A DNA stretch of 6,064 bases from NCBI GenBank assembly GCA_002482865.1, contig DLGU01000173.1, positions 16,565 through 22,628 on the forward strand, read 5' to 3'. The DNA comes from Porphyrobacter sp. UBA7686. Its GTDB lineage: Bacteria > Pseudomonadota > Alphaproteobacteria > Sphingomonadales > Sphingomonadaceae. This document shows positions 1 through 6,064 of the stretch, piece by piece. The translations under genes were made by a program, and so were the position numbers. Under the pieces are notes generated by a model. The model had not been told where the DNA came from, ran no database searches, and saw only the letters and a program-made list of their open reading frames with translations. Within the stretch, counting starts at the first letter, position 1. The number at the start of each line of letters is the position of its first letter.

Positions 1-954
1 CACCTGCCGCTGAGCTGGCGCGATCCCGCGATTGAGGAGACCATCGCCAAGTATATCGGCACGGTGCGCGACGATGCGCCGTGGTGTCCGGACAATATCG
101 AGTTCATCCGCCGCATCAATGGTCTGCCTGATGCGCAGGCGGTCGAAGATCTGATCTTCGATGCCAGCTATCTCGTGCTGGGCCTTGGCGATGTTTATCT
201 CGGCGCGCCGGTGGCCACGCCGGTCGATCCGCGCCACCGGCTGGTGACCACCAAATACAACCCCGCGCGCACCTGGACCCCGCCCAATGTCGTCGGCATC
301 GGCGGTGCCTATATGTGCATCTACGGCATGGAGGGGCCAGGCGGCTACCAGCTGTTCGGGCGGACGATTCAGGTGTGGAACACCCACCGCCAGACCGATG
401 CGTTCGTCGATGGCAAGCCGTGGCTGCTGCGGTTCTTTGACCAGATCCGGTTCTTCCCCGTCTCGGCCGACGAACTCACCGATTGGCGCCGCGATTTCCC
501 GCATGGGCGGCGGTCGATCCGCGTGGAGGAGACCACCTTCCGCCTCGCCGATTACCGCGCGTTCCTGGCCGACAACGCCGCCAGCATCGCCGCTTTCGAG
601 ACCACCCGGCAAGCCGCTTTTGATGCCGAACGCGCCGCGTGGCAGGCCTCGGGCGAGTTCGACCGGGTCAGCGACCTGCTCGAAGGCGGGGCAGGCGGCG
701 GCGATGTGGTGGCTATCGAGGTGCCCGAGGGCGCAGACCTGATCGAAGCCCCGTTCGGCGGCAGCGTTTGGAAGCTGCTCGTCGCCCCCGGCGATGTGGT
801 GGCAGAAGGCGATGTGATCGCGGTGATCGAGGCGATGAAGATGGAATGCCCGTTTGAAAGCCCTGCCAGCGGTACGGTGGCCGCACTCTACATTACCGAG
901 CATCAGGCCTTGCATCCCGGCGCGCCGATGCTGGCGCTGAGGAAAGCGTCATGA
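1..954 (+). CDS. uca: Urea carboxylase (urea amidolyase carboxylase subunit), C-terminal part, 5' end outside window
   Basis: Biotin-dependent carboxylase that, in the urea amidolyase pathway, uses ATP and bicarbonate to turn urea into allophanate in the cytoplasm. The frame is open from base 1 with no start, so the biotin carboxylase domain and most of the carboxyltransferase lie upstream; 317 residues are visible of a protein usually about 1,200 long. Residues 1-155 match the KipI/AHS1-like half of the carboxyltransferase ([11 protein letters not shown] near 32-42, [12 protein letters not shown] near 57-68, [11 protein letters not shown] near 112-122). A helical linker follows, then a biotinyl carrier domain at about 245-317 with the biotinylation motif EAMKME; the acceptor lysine is residue 280 (codon 838-840). 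The GTG at 64 is internal, not a start. The stop overlaps the next gene in ATGA. Some members of this family prefer guanidine, which this fragment cannot decide. Family assignment is firm; substrate is inferred. Confidence 0.93.
   Translation, partial: HLPLSWRDPAIEETIAKYIGTVRDDAPWCPDNIEFIRRINGLPDAQAVEDLIFDASYLVLGLGDVYLGAPVATPVDPRHRLVTTKYNPARTWTPPNVVGIGGAYMCIYGMEGPGGYQLFGRTIQVWNTHRQTDAFVDGKPWLLRFFDQIRFFPVSADELTDWRRDFPHGRRSIRVEETTFRLADYRAFLADNAASIAAFETTRQAAFDAERAAWQASGEFDRVSDLLEGGAGGGDVVAIEVPEGADLIEAPFGGSVWKLLVAPGDVVAEGDVIAVIEAMKMECPFESPASGTVAALYITEHQALHPGAPMLALRKAS
939..946 (+). promoter_or_regulatory. Ribosome binding site for allophanate hydrolase
   Basis: GAGGAAAG lies inside the last codons of the carboxylase gene and ends 4 nt before the ATG at 951. 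The GAGGA core is 7 nt from that ATG. This supports 951 as the start and suggests direct initiation in addition to coupling through the ATGA overlap. Confidence 0.6.
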
Positions 955-2717
955 GCGGTTTTGTCCGCCTCAGTGCGACCGCCATTGCAGCAAGCGTCAC
1001 CAGCGGCGCAGCCAGCGCGCTCGCCGTGATCGAGGATACGCTCGCCCGGCTCGCAGCCTATGACGCGCATCAACCGCAGGTGTGGATCAGCCACGCCGAC
1101 CCCGATGCCTTGCGCGCCGCCGCCCGCGCCATCGACGCGCGGATCGCCGCTGGCGAGCACCTGCCGCTGGCCGGGGTGCCATTCGCGGCGAAGGATAACA
1201 TTGACGTTGCGGGGCTGGAGACGACGGCCGCCTGCCCGGCCTTCGCCTATCGACCTGAACGTTCCGCCACCGTGATCGAACGGCTGGAGGCAGCGGGCGC
1301 GATCTGTGTCGGCAAGACCAATCTTGACCAGTTCGCCACCGGCCTCGTCGGCACGCGCAGCCCCTATGGCATTCCGCGCAACGCTTATAACCGAGACTAT
1401 GTCAGCGGCGGATCGAGCTCCGGCTCGGCGATTGCCGTGGCGGCTGGGCTGGTGGCGTTCGCGCTCGGCACAGATACGGCGGGATCGGGGCGGGTGCCGG
1501 CCGCTTTCAATCACCTTATCGGGCTGAAGCCCACCAAAGGCCGGTGGAGCACGCGCGGGTTGGTGCCGGCCTGCCGGACGCTCGATTGCATCACGGTTTT
1601 CACCGATGCGCTGCATGATGCGCAGGTGGTCGACGCCGTGATCGCCGGGTTCGATGCCGAGGATGCCTTCTCCCGGCCATTGTCAGACGTTGCGATCAGC
1701 GGGCGCCGGATCGGCGTGCCGCGCCGCGATCAGCGGGTCTTCTTCGGCGATGTGGCAGCCGAATATCTCTACGACCGCGCGCTGGGCGTGCTGGCGGCTC
1801 AGGGCGAGATCGTCGAGATCGATATCGCGCCGCTGCTTGAAGCCGCGCGCCTGCTCTACGGCGGGCCGTGGGTGGCTGAACGTACCGCCGCCATCGCTCC
1901 GCTGCTCGATAGCAATCCGCTCTCCATCGACCCGGTGGTGCGCGAAGTCATCGCGCCCGGCAGCACTATGCTCGCGACCGAGTTGTGGAATGGTATCTAC
2001 CGCCTCGCCGAATTGCAGCGCCATGCCGAGAGCATGTGGAGCGAGGTCGATGTGCTCGCCTTCCCAACCACCGGCACGACCTACCGCGTGGCCGAACTGC
2101 TCGAAGCGCCGGTGGCATTGAACAGCAATCTCGGCCTCTACACCAATTTCGTGAACCTGCTCGACATGGCCGCGCTGGCGGTGCCAGCCGGTGCGCGCGA
2201 CAATGGCACGGGCTTCGGGATCACGCTGATCGGGCCAGCGCACAGCGATCTTGCTCTCATTGACCTCGCGCGTTCGTATCTGGCTTCGGCCGACCTTCCC
2301 CTTCCGCCACCGCTTGATTTTGGAGACCGCATGGACACCGTCAAACTCGCCGTCGTTGGTGCACATCTTGAAGGGATGCCGCTGCATTGGCAGCTGACGT
2401 CGCGCGGGGCGACCTTTGTGGGCGCCTTCACCACCGCGCCCAATTACCGGCTGTATGCGATGGCCGATAGCGTCCCGCCCAAGCCTGCGCTGGTGCATAG
2501 TGAGGACGGGGCGGAAATCGCGCTGGAAGTCTACGAACTCGACTTCGCCAGCTTCGGCAGCTTCGTCGCCGAAGTCCCGCCGCCGCTCGCCATCGGCACG
2601 GTGACGCTGGCGGACGGCAGCAGCGTGAAGGGCTTCGTCGCCGAACCGCGCGCGCTGACCGGGGCGGAAGACATCACCCATCTGGGCGGCTGGCGCGCCT
2701 ATATCGCCTCGCGATGA
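951..2717 (+). CDS. atzF: Allophanate hydrolase (amidase signature family, with C-terminal domain)
   Basis: Hydrolyses allophanate to ammonium and CO2, the second step of urea amidolyase. It is 588 residues, close to the roughly 600 of AtzF-type enzymes. Residues about 1-450 are an amidase-signature domain with the Ser-cisSer-Lys triad. Lys81 is in FAAKDNID, Ser155 in SGGSSSGS and Ser179 in TDTAGSGR. The spacings (74 and 24) equal those I recall for the AtzF triad. Tyr303 and Arg311 in [11 protein letters not shown] sit where allophanate-binding Tyr and Arg lie in characterised homologues (from memory). Residues about 461-588 form the allophanate-hydrolase C-terminal domain ([23 protein letters not shown]). 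That domain is implicated in assembly or in processing the carboxylated product, depending on the study. The start overlaps the carboxylase stop by 4 nt and has a good Shine-Dalgarno, and the kinase gene starts 1 nt after its stop. No frameshift or missing catalytic residue was seen. Confidence 0.96.
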   Translation: MSGFVRLSATAIAASVTSGAASALAVIEDTLARLAAYDAHQPQVWISHADPDALRAAARAIDARIAAGEHLPLAGVPFAAKDNIDVAGLETTAACPAFAYRPERSATVIERLEAAGAICVGKTNLDQFATGLVGTRSPYGIPRNAYNRDYVSGGSSSGSAIAVAAGLVAFALGTDTAGSGRVPAAFNHLIGLKPTKGRWSTRGLVPACRTLDCITVFTDALHDAQVVDAVIAGFDAEDAFSRPLSDVAISGRRIGVPRRDQRVFFGDVAAEYLYDRALGVLAAQGEIVEIDIAPLLEAARLLYGGPWVAERTAAIAPLLDSNPLSIDPVVREVIAPGSTMLATELWNGIYRLAELQRHAESMWSEVDVLAFPTTGTTYRVAELLEAPVALNSNLGLYTNFVNLLDMAALAVPAGARDNGTGFGITLIGPAHSDLALIDLARSYLASADLPLPPPLDFGDRMDTVKLAVVGAHLEGMPLHWQLTSRGATFVGAFTTAPNYRLYAMADSVPPKPALVHSEDGAEIALEVYELDFASFGSFVAEVPPPLAIGTVTLADGSSVKGFVAEPRALTGAEDITHLGGWRAYIASR

Positions 2718-2718
2718 T

Positions 2719-4200
2719 ATGATGGCGGGGCGGCTCACCAATTGGCTGAAGGGCGACGGCGCATCAGGGCCGACTGACGACGCGTTCGCGCAGCTGCGCG
2801 CCGCCAAGGAGGCCGCCGAAGCCGCCAATGAGGCCAAGACCCGCTTCCTCGCCAGCGTCAGCCACGAGATCCGCTCGCCGCTCAATGCGATCTATGGCTA
2901 TGCTCAGCTGCTGGAGCGCAATGACGGCAAGGACGCGCTCAATGCCGCGCGGGTGATACGCCGAAGCGCCGAACATCTGTCGCATCTGGTCGAAGGCCTG
3001 CTCGACATCGCGCAAGTCGAAGGCGGCGCACTGACGCTGAGCCGGGAGGCGATCCGCTTCCCCGAGTTCCTCGCCCAACTGATCGCCATGCTCGATCTGC
3101 AAGCGCAGGCGAGGGGGATCGCGCTGGTGCTCGACCATCCGCCAGGGCTGCCCGAATTCGTTCATGCCGATCCCAAGCGCTTGCGGCAGGTGCTGATCAA
3201 TCTGCTGACCAACGCGATCAAGTTCACCGATCACGGGTCAGTCACGCTCAAGGTCGAATATCGTAACCAGCTGGCGACGTTCACGGTGATCGACACCGGG
3301 ATCGGCATCGCGCCCGAGGATGCAGAGCGGATTTTTGCGCCGTTCGAGCGGGTGGTGGGGCCAGCGGGCGAGCGGCCCGGTGTCGGGCTCGGCCTCGCGA
3401 TCACGCAGGCGCTGGTGCATATCATGGGCGGCGAAATCCGGGTCGAGAGCGCGCCGGGCGAAGGATCGCGCTTCATCGTGCGGCTGATGCTGTCGCAGCC
3501 GCTCAGCCCGCCGACCGATCCGGCACCGGAGCCCGGCGTGGTTACCGGTTACCTCGGGCGTGAGCGCTGGGTCGTACTGATCGATGACGATACGGCGCAT
3601 CTGGCGATGGTCCGCGGCCTGCTCGAACCGCTGGGCTTTCAGGTGCACACCGCCAGCGATGGCGAAACCGGCCTTGCGCTCGCCGCGCAGGTGCAGCCCG
3701 ATCTGGTCCTTTGCGATGTGATGCTGGGACGCGAATCCGGGTGGGACATTGCGGCGAAACTGCGCCGCCGCCACGGTGCTGCCTTGCGGATCGTGATGCT
3801 GTCGGGTGAGGGACCCCATTCCGCCACGTCGCCTGCCGACGGCCCGGCCAATGATACGTTTGTGATGAAGCCGTTCGAATTCACCGCGCTGCTCGATGTG
3901 ATTGCCGCCCAGCTGGGGCTCGAATGGCTGCGGGCTGGCGGCCCCGCCCGTGACGTGCCCGAAGCCGGCGTTCCGCACTTGTCGCCCGCAATCGCGTCTC
4001 GGGCCGCTGCCCACTGCGCCGAGATTGAGCGGTTGGTGCGGATCGGCCATGTCCGCGCCATCGAGGCGGAGATTGACGCCATCGCCGCACTCGATCCCGA
4101 AGCAGGGCCTCTGGCCGAACGGATGCGGCGGGTACTCGACAGCTTCGATTTAAAGGCGCTGGCCGACCTCGCCAAAGCGGTGGCTGACGATGCGCGCTAA
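2719..4200 (+). CDS. Soluble hybrid sensor histidine kinase (HisKA-HATPase-REC)
   Basis: A 493-residue cytoplasmic kinase, expected to autophosphorylate and pass phosphate to its own receiver and/or the next gene's regulator. Residues 1-22 are short and featureless, and a charged Ala/Glu helix (about 23-45) leads into HisKA with His49 in VSHEIRSPLN. HATPase_c shows the N box (Asn161, Asn165), the G1 box IDTGIGI (Asp192) and the G2 box GVGLGL (221-226). A receiver at about 283-400 has acidic Asp289/Asp290, phospho-acceptor Asp333 (LCDVML), Ser362 and Lys384 (MKPFE). The tail (about 420-493) is helical and lacks the HxxKG motif of an HPt domain. No transmembrane segment, PAS, GAF or other sensor was recognised. 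The start is 1 nt after the hydrolase stop, at tandem ATGs (2719 or 2722). No clear Shine-Dalgarno is present, so translation is probably coupled. The 3' end overlaps the regulator by 11 nt. The signal sensed is unknown; nitrogen compounds are suggested only by position. Confidence 0.93.
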   Translation: MMAGRLTNWLKGDGASGPTDDAFAQLRAAKEAAEAANEAKTRFLASVSHEIRSPLNAIYGYAQLLERNDGKDALNAARVIRRSAEHLSHLVEGLLDIAQVEGGALTLSREAIRFPEFLAQLIAMLDLQAQARGIALVLDHPPGLPEFVHADPKRLRQVLINLLTNAIKFTDHGSVTLKVEYRNQLATFTVIDTGIGIAPEDAERIFAPFERVVGPAGERPGVGLGLAITQALVHIMGGEIRVESAPGEGSRFIVRLMLSQPLSPPTDPAPEPGVVTGYLGRERWVVLIDDDTAHLAMVRGLLEPLGFQVHTASDGETGLALAAQVQPDLVLCDVMLGRESGWDIAAKLRRRHGAALRIVMLSGEGPHSATSPADGPANDTFVMKPFEFTALLDVIAAQLGLEWLRAGGPARDVPEAGVPHLSPAIASRAAAHCAEIERLVRIGHVRAIEAEIDAIAALDPEAGPLAERMRRVLDSFDLKALADLAKAVADDAR

Positions 4201-5101
4201 GGACTGCATCCTCGTTGTCGACGACAGCCCGGAATCGCTCAGGTTTCTGGTCGATACGCTCGAAGCGGAGGACATGACCGTGCTGATCGCTCGCAGCGGC
4301 GAGGCGACGCTTGAACTGCTGACCGAGGTGCAGCCCGACCTTATCCTGATGGACGCGATCATGCCCGGCATCGGCGGGATCGAGACCACCCAGGCGATCA
4401 AGCGCAATCCGGCGACTGCGCACATCCCGGTGATCTTCATGACCGGCCTGACCGATCCCGATCACGTGGTTGCAGCCCTCAGCACCGGCGGGGTCGATTA
4501 TGTGCGCAAGCCTGTAGTGATCGAGGAACTGCTGGCGCGGATTAAGGTGCACCTCGCCAATGCCCGCACGACCTATCGCTCCCGGCTGGCGCTCGGTCTG
4601 GCGGGGCGCAGTCTGGCGGCGCTGGGCGAGGATGCGGGGCTGATCTGGTGCACACCCCAGGCCGAGGCCCTGTTCATCGCGGTTGATCCCGAATGGACTG
4701 CGGTTCGCGGCGCGTTGCCCGAAGCCTTGATGGGTGCAGCCCTCGGTTTGATCGCCGCAGACCCCGTCCAGCCGCCTGCCAGCGTCCGCGTCGATGTGCG
4801 CGGGCTGGAGATTGATCTTGCCTTGGTCGAAACCGGCCGGCCGGGCGAAACCCTGATCCGCGTCACCGAAGTGCGTGAAGATGGCAAGATCGCCGACCTG
4901 CAAAAGCATAACGGCCTCACCCGGCGTGAGGCAGAAGTGCTATTGTGGGTGAGCTATGGCAAAACCAATAAGACGATCAGCGAGATTCTTGGTATAAGCC
5001 CGCGCACGGTGAACAAGCACTTGGAACAGGTGTTTCGTAAACTCGGGGTTGAAACCCGTGCCGCCGCCACTGCCATTGCAGTGCGATATCTTGCTGATTG
5101 A
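4190..5101 (+). CDS. Response regulator transcription factor (REC, PAS-like middle, LuxR-type HTH)
   Basis: A 303-residue DNA-binding regulator and the likely phosphorylation partner of the overlapping kinase gene. The receiver (about 5-125) has Asp11/Asp12, phospho-acceptor Asp55 (LILMDAIMPG), Thr85 (FMTG) and Lys107 (RKP), so all active-site positions are intact. Residues about 130-235 are longer than the linker of the NarL/FixJ family. They contain GLIWCTPQAEALF (150-162), which resembles the first strands of a PAS domain, but this is weak by eye. The LuxR/GerE helix-turn-helix spans about 240-302, with LTRREAEVLLWVSYGKTN and the recognition region ISPRTVNKHLEQVFRKLGV. The start lies inside the kinase gene's last codons (11-nt overlap) with no strong Shine-Dalgarno, indicating coupled translation. 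Targets cannot be read from the window; autoregulation or control of the upstream urea genes is the natural guess. Confidence 0.95.
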   Translation: MRAKDCILVVDDSPESLRFLVDTLEAEDMTVLIARSGEATLELLTEVQPDLILMDAIMPGIGGIETTQAIKRNPATAHIPVIFMTGLTDPDHVVAALSTGGVDYVRKPVVIEELLARIKVHLANARTTYRSRLALGLAGRSLAALGEDAGLIWCTPQAEALFIAVDPEWTAVRGALPEALMGAALGLIAADPVQPPASVRVDVRGLEIDLALVETGRPGETLIRVTEVREDGKIADLQKHNGLTRREAEVLLWVSYGKTNKTISEILGISPRTVNKHLEQVFRKLGVETRAAATAIAVRYLAD

Positions 5102-5141
5102 TTGCTTTCTCACTGAAATCACTTCGCTTTCCACGGGTCCG

Positions 5142-5153
5142 CGTACACCTACG
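5142..5153. promoter_or_regulatory. Short inverted repeat, possible operator
   Basis: CGTA-CACC-TACG is a perfect 4-bp dyad with a 4-nt centre, about 80 nt before the hydroxylase start. LuxR/NarL-type regulators often bind short dyads like this, and such a regulator is encoded just upstream. A dyad this short occurs often by chance, so the role is speculative. Confidence 0.2.
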
Positions 5154-5217
5154 TCATTTGGCCACTTCCTCGAATGGGTGAGGTCGCCATGGGTATTTGG
5201 AATGAAACGGACAGCTT

Positions 5218-5225
5218 AAGGGGAG
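5218..5225 (+). promoter_or_regulatory. Ribosome binding site for fatty-acid hydroxylase gene
   Basis: AAGGGGAG, 6 nt before the ATG at 5232. It is a strong Shine-Dalgarno match, the best-placed one in the window, and it fixes the start of the downstream gene. Confidence 0.75.
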
Positions 5226-5231
5226 TTCGTC

Positions 5232-6064
5232 ATGGCCGGAGTGCAGGTGGGCAAGCGCATTATCGGAGCAGATGCTCCGGTGATTGTCGGCTGGGAGAAT
5301 ATCGGCCGGGTCCAAGGCGGTCCGGTGAAGCAATTCGTGTTCACGTACTTCCAGCCTGCGATGCTCTTTGCTGCGATCCTGTTCTGGTACTACGCCCCCA
5401 ATTGGCTCGCCGTCGCCTCGACGGCGATTGCCATCCGGCTGGGCTGGATGATCCTGCTGCTGGCGCTGGAATGGGTCAATCCGCGCTATGAAAGCTGGCA
5501 GCTGACGTGGAAGGAATTCGCCACGGACGCCTTCTATGTCGGGCTCGGCATGACCTTCCTCGGCATGGTTGACGCCTATATTGGCGACGGGGTGATGATA
5601 AAAGCCGTGCAGGGCGCGTTCGATTGGGAGAAGTTCAGCTGGTTCACGGGCCTGCCGTTGCTGCTGCAAGCGCTGCTGATCTCAATGATCTTCGACTTCG
5701 GCCAGTACTGGATGCATCGCGCGATGCACAACTGGTACCCGCTGTGGCTGACCCATGCGCCGCACCACTACATCACACAGCTCAACATCAACAAAGGCGC
5801 GGTCGGCAACCCGATCGAACTGTTCTTGATTGGCCTGGGCATCGGCGGTTTGTTCGACTTCCTGCCGCGCGCCTTTCTGCTGGCAGGGGCAATCGGGATG
5901 ACGGTGAGCGTCTATCAGCATATCAACGTGCGCTTCAACACGCCGCGCTGGTGGCGGTTCATTTTCAACACCGTGGAGCATCACTCCGTCCACCACTCGC
6001 AGGATTACGAGGCAACTCGCAGCAACTATTCGGGCACCTGGATCATCTGGGACCGCATCTTCGG
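5232..6064 (+). CDS. Fatty acid hydroxylase / sterol desaturase family membrane protein, 3' end outside window
   Basis: A membrane-bound di-iron oxygenase of the fatty-acid hydroxylase superfamily, whose members hydroxylate or desaturate lipids, sterols, carotenoids or related substrates. The frame stays open to the window edge (277 residues visible). The family's histidine clusters are present in order: HRAMH (162-166), HAPHH (175-179), a lone His230 in VYQHIN, and EHHSVHH (249-255). Together they form the expected iron-binding set. Hydrophobic stretches near residues 36-56, 60-80, 98-116, 140-157 and 195-228 suggest several membrane passes. The start at 5232 is set by a strong Shine-Dalgarno. 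The gene is separated by 130 nt from the regulator and is probably transcribed from its own promoter. Visible residues do not identify the substrate, and a link to urea metabolism is not evident. The missing end is probably short, since the last histidine cluster has been passed. Confidence 0.92.
   Translation, partial: MAGVQVGKRIIGADAPVIVGWENIGRVQGGPVKQFVFTYFQPAMLFAAILFWYYAPNWLAVASTAIAIRLGWMILLLALEWVNPRYESWQLTWKEFATDAFYVGLGMTFLGMVDAYIGDGVMIKAVQGAFDWEKFSWFTGLPLLLQALLISMIFDFGQYWMHRAMHNWYPLWLTHAPHHYITQLNINKGAVGNPIELFLIGLGIGGLFDFLPRAFLLAGAIGMTVSVYQHINVRFNTPRWWRFIFNTVEHHSVHHSQDYEATRSNYSGTWIIWDRIF

Larger units (their letters stand above)
5102..5231 (+). other. Intergenic gap between regulator and hydroxylase genes
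   Basis: This 130-nt stretch is visibly less GC-rich than the flanking genes and should hold the promoter and leader of the downstream gene. I see no strong GC-rich hairpin followed by a T-run, so no rho-independent terminator is called for the urea/two-component operon. No confident -35/-10 or sigma-54 site was found. The only symmetric element seen is the short CGTA-N4-TACG at 5142-5153. Confidence 0.6.

Noticed and set aside
1683..2885. Long open frame on the minus strand (400 codons) across the allophanate hydrolase gene
   Set aside because: It lies antisense to a confidently identified gene, and its translation is rich in Arg, His, Gly and Gln with no family motif. This is typical of antisense frames in GC-rich DNA.
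3881..4909. Minus-strand open frame of 342 codons across the kinase/regulator junction
   Set aside because: It is antisense to two genes with intact catalytic motifs, has no recognisable domain, and has the low-complexity composition of a shadow frame.
5158..5175. TTGGCCACTTCC as a possible sigma-54 -24/-12 promoter
   Set aside because: The GG element is present, but no GC lies at the required spacing downstream, so the -12 element is missing.
5168..5183. CCTC-N8-GAGG as a terminator hairpin
   Set aside because: The stem is only 4 bp and no T-run follows it, so it is not a credible terminator.
5174..5491. Plus-strand open frame of 105 codons starting in the gap before the hydroxylase
   Set aside because: It overlaps the hydroxylase gene in another frame, has no Shine-Dalgarno comparable to the one at 5218, and encodes an Arg/Gly-rich sequence without motifs.
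5154..5669. Minus-strand open frame of 171 codons opposite the hydroxylase start
   Set aside because: It is antisense to the membrane enzyme. Its His/Glu/Pro/Arg-rich translation mirrors hydrophobic codons on the other strand.

Overview
The window is GC-rich throughout, with coding regions that fill almost all of one strand. Codons strongly favour G or C at the third position. The protein style (REC-LuxR regulator, short REC-bearing histidine kinase, integral-membrane fatty-acid hydroxylase) fits an alphaproteobacterium, perhaps a Sphingomonadales member. That placement is an impression from composition and protein style, because no rRNA or other marker gene is present.

Layout (all on +): (1) 1-954, the C-terminal end of a biotin-dependent urea carboxylase (or guanidine carboxylase), cut by the left edge. 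(2) 951-2717, a complete allophanate hydrolase. (3) 2719-4200, a soluble hybrid histidine kinase (HisKA-HATPase-REC plus a helical tail). (4) 4190-5101, a response regulator with REC, a PAS-like middle and a LuxR-type HTH. (5) 5102-5231, a 130-nt gap. (6) 5232-6064, a fatty-acid hydroxylase/sterol-desaturase-family membrane enzyme, cut by the right edge.

Genes 1-4 are packed as one translationally coupled unit: a 4-nt ATGA overlap, then a 1-nt gap, then an 11-nt overlap. The first two enzymes form the ATP-dependent urea amidolyase route. The carboxylase makes allophanate from urea, bicarbonate and ATP, and the hydrolase splits allophanate to ammonium and CO2. The next two genes form a complete phosphorelay pair, which suggests that the two-component system senses or controls nitrogen supply from urea, guanidine or related amides. 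The kinase has no recognisable sensor domain or membrane segment, while the regulator carries an extra PAS-like segment, so the input point of the system is unclear. This is the most interesting aspect of the window. The hydroxylase has its own Shine-Dalgarno sequence and sits after the gap, so it is probably a separate transcription unit.

No tRNA, rRNA, CRISPR array, insertion sequence or convincing rho-independent terminator was seen. I found known families in a noteworthy arrangement, not a clearly new system.
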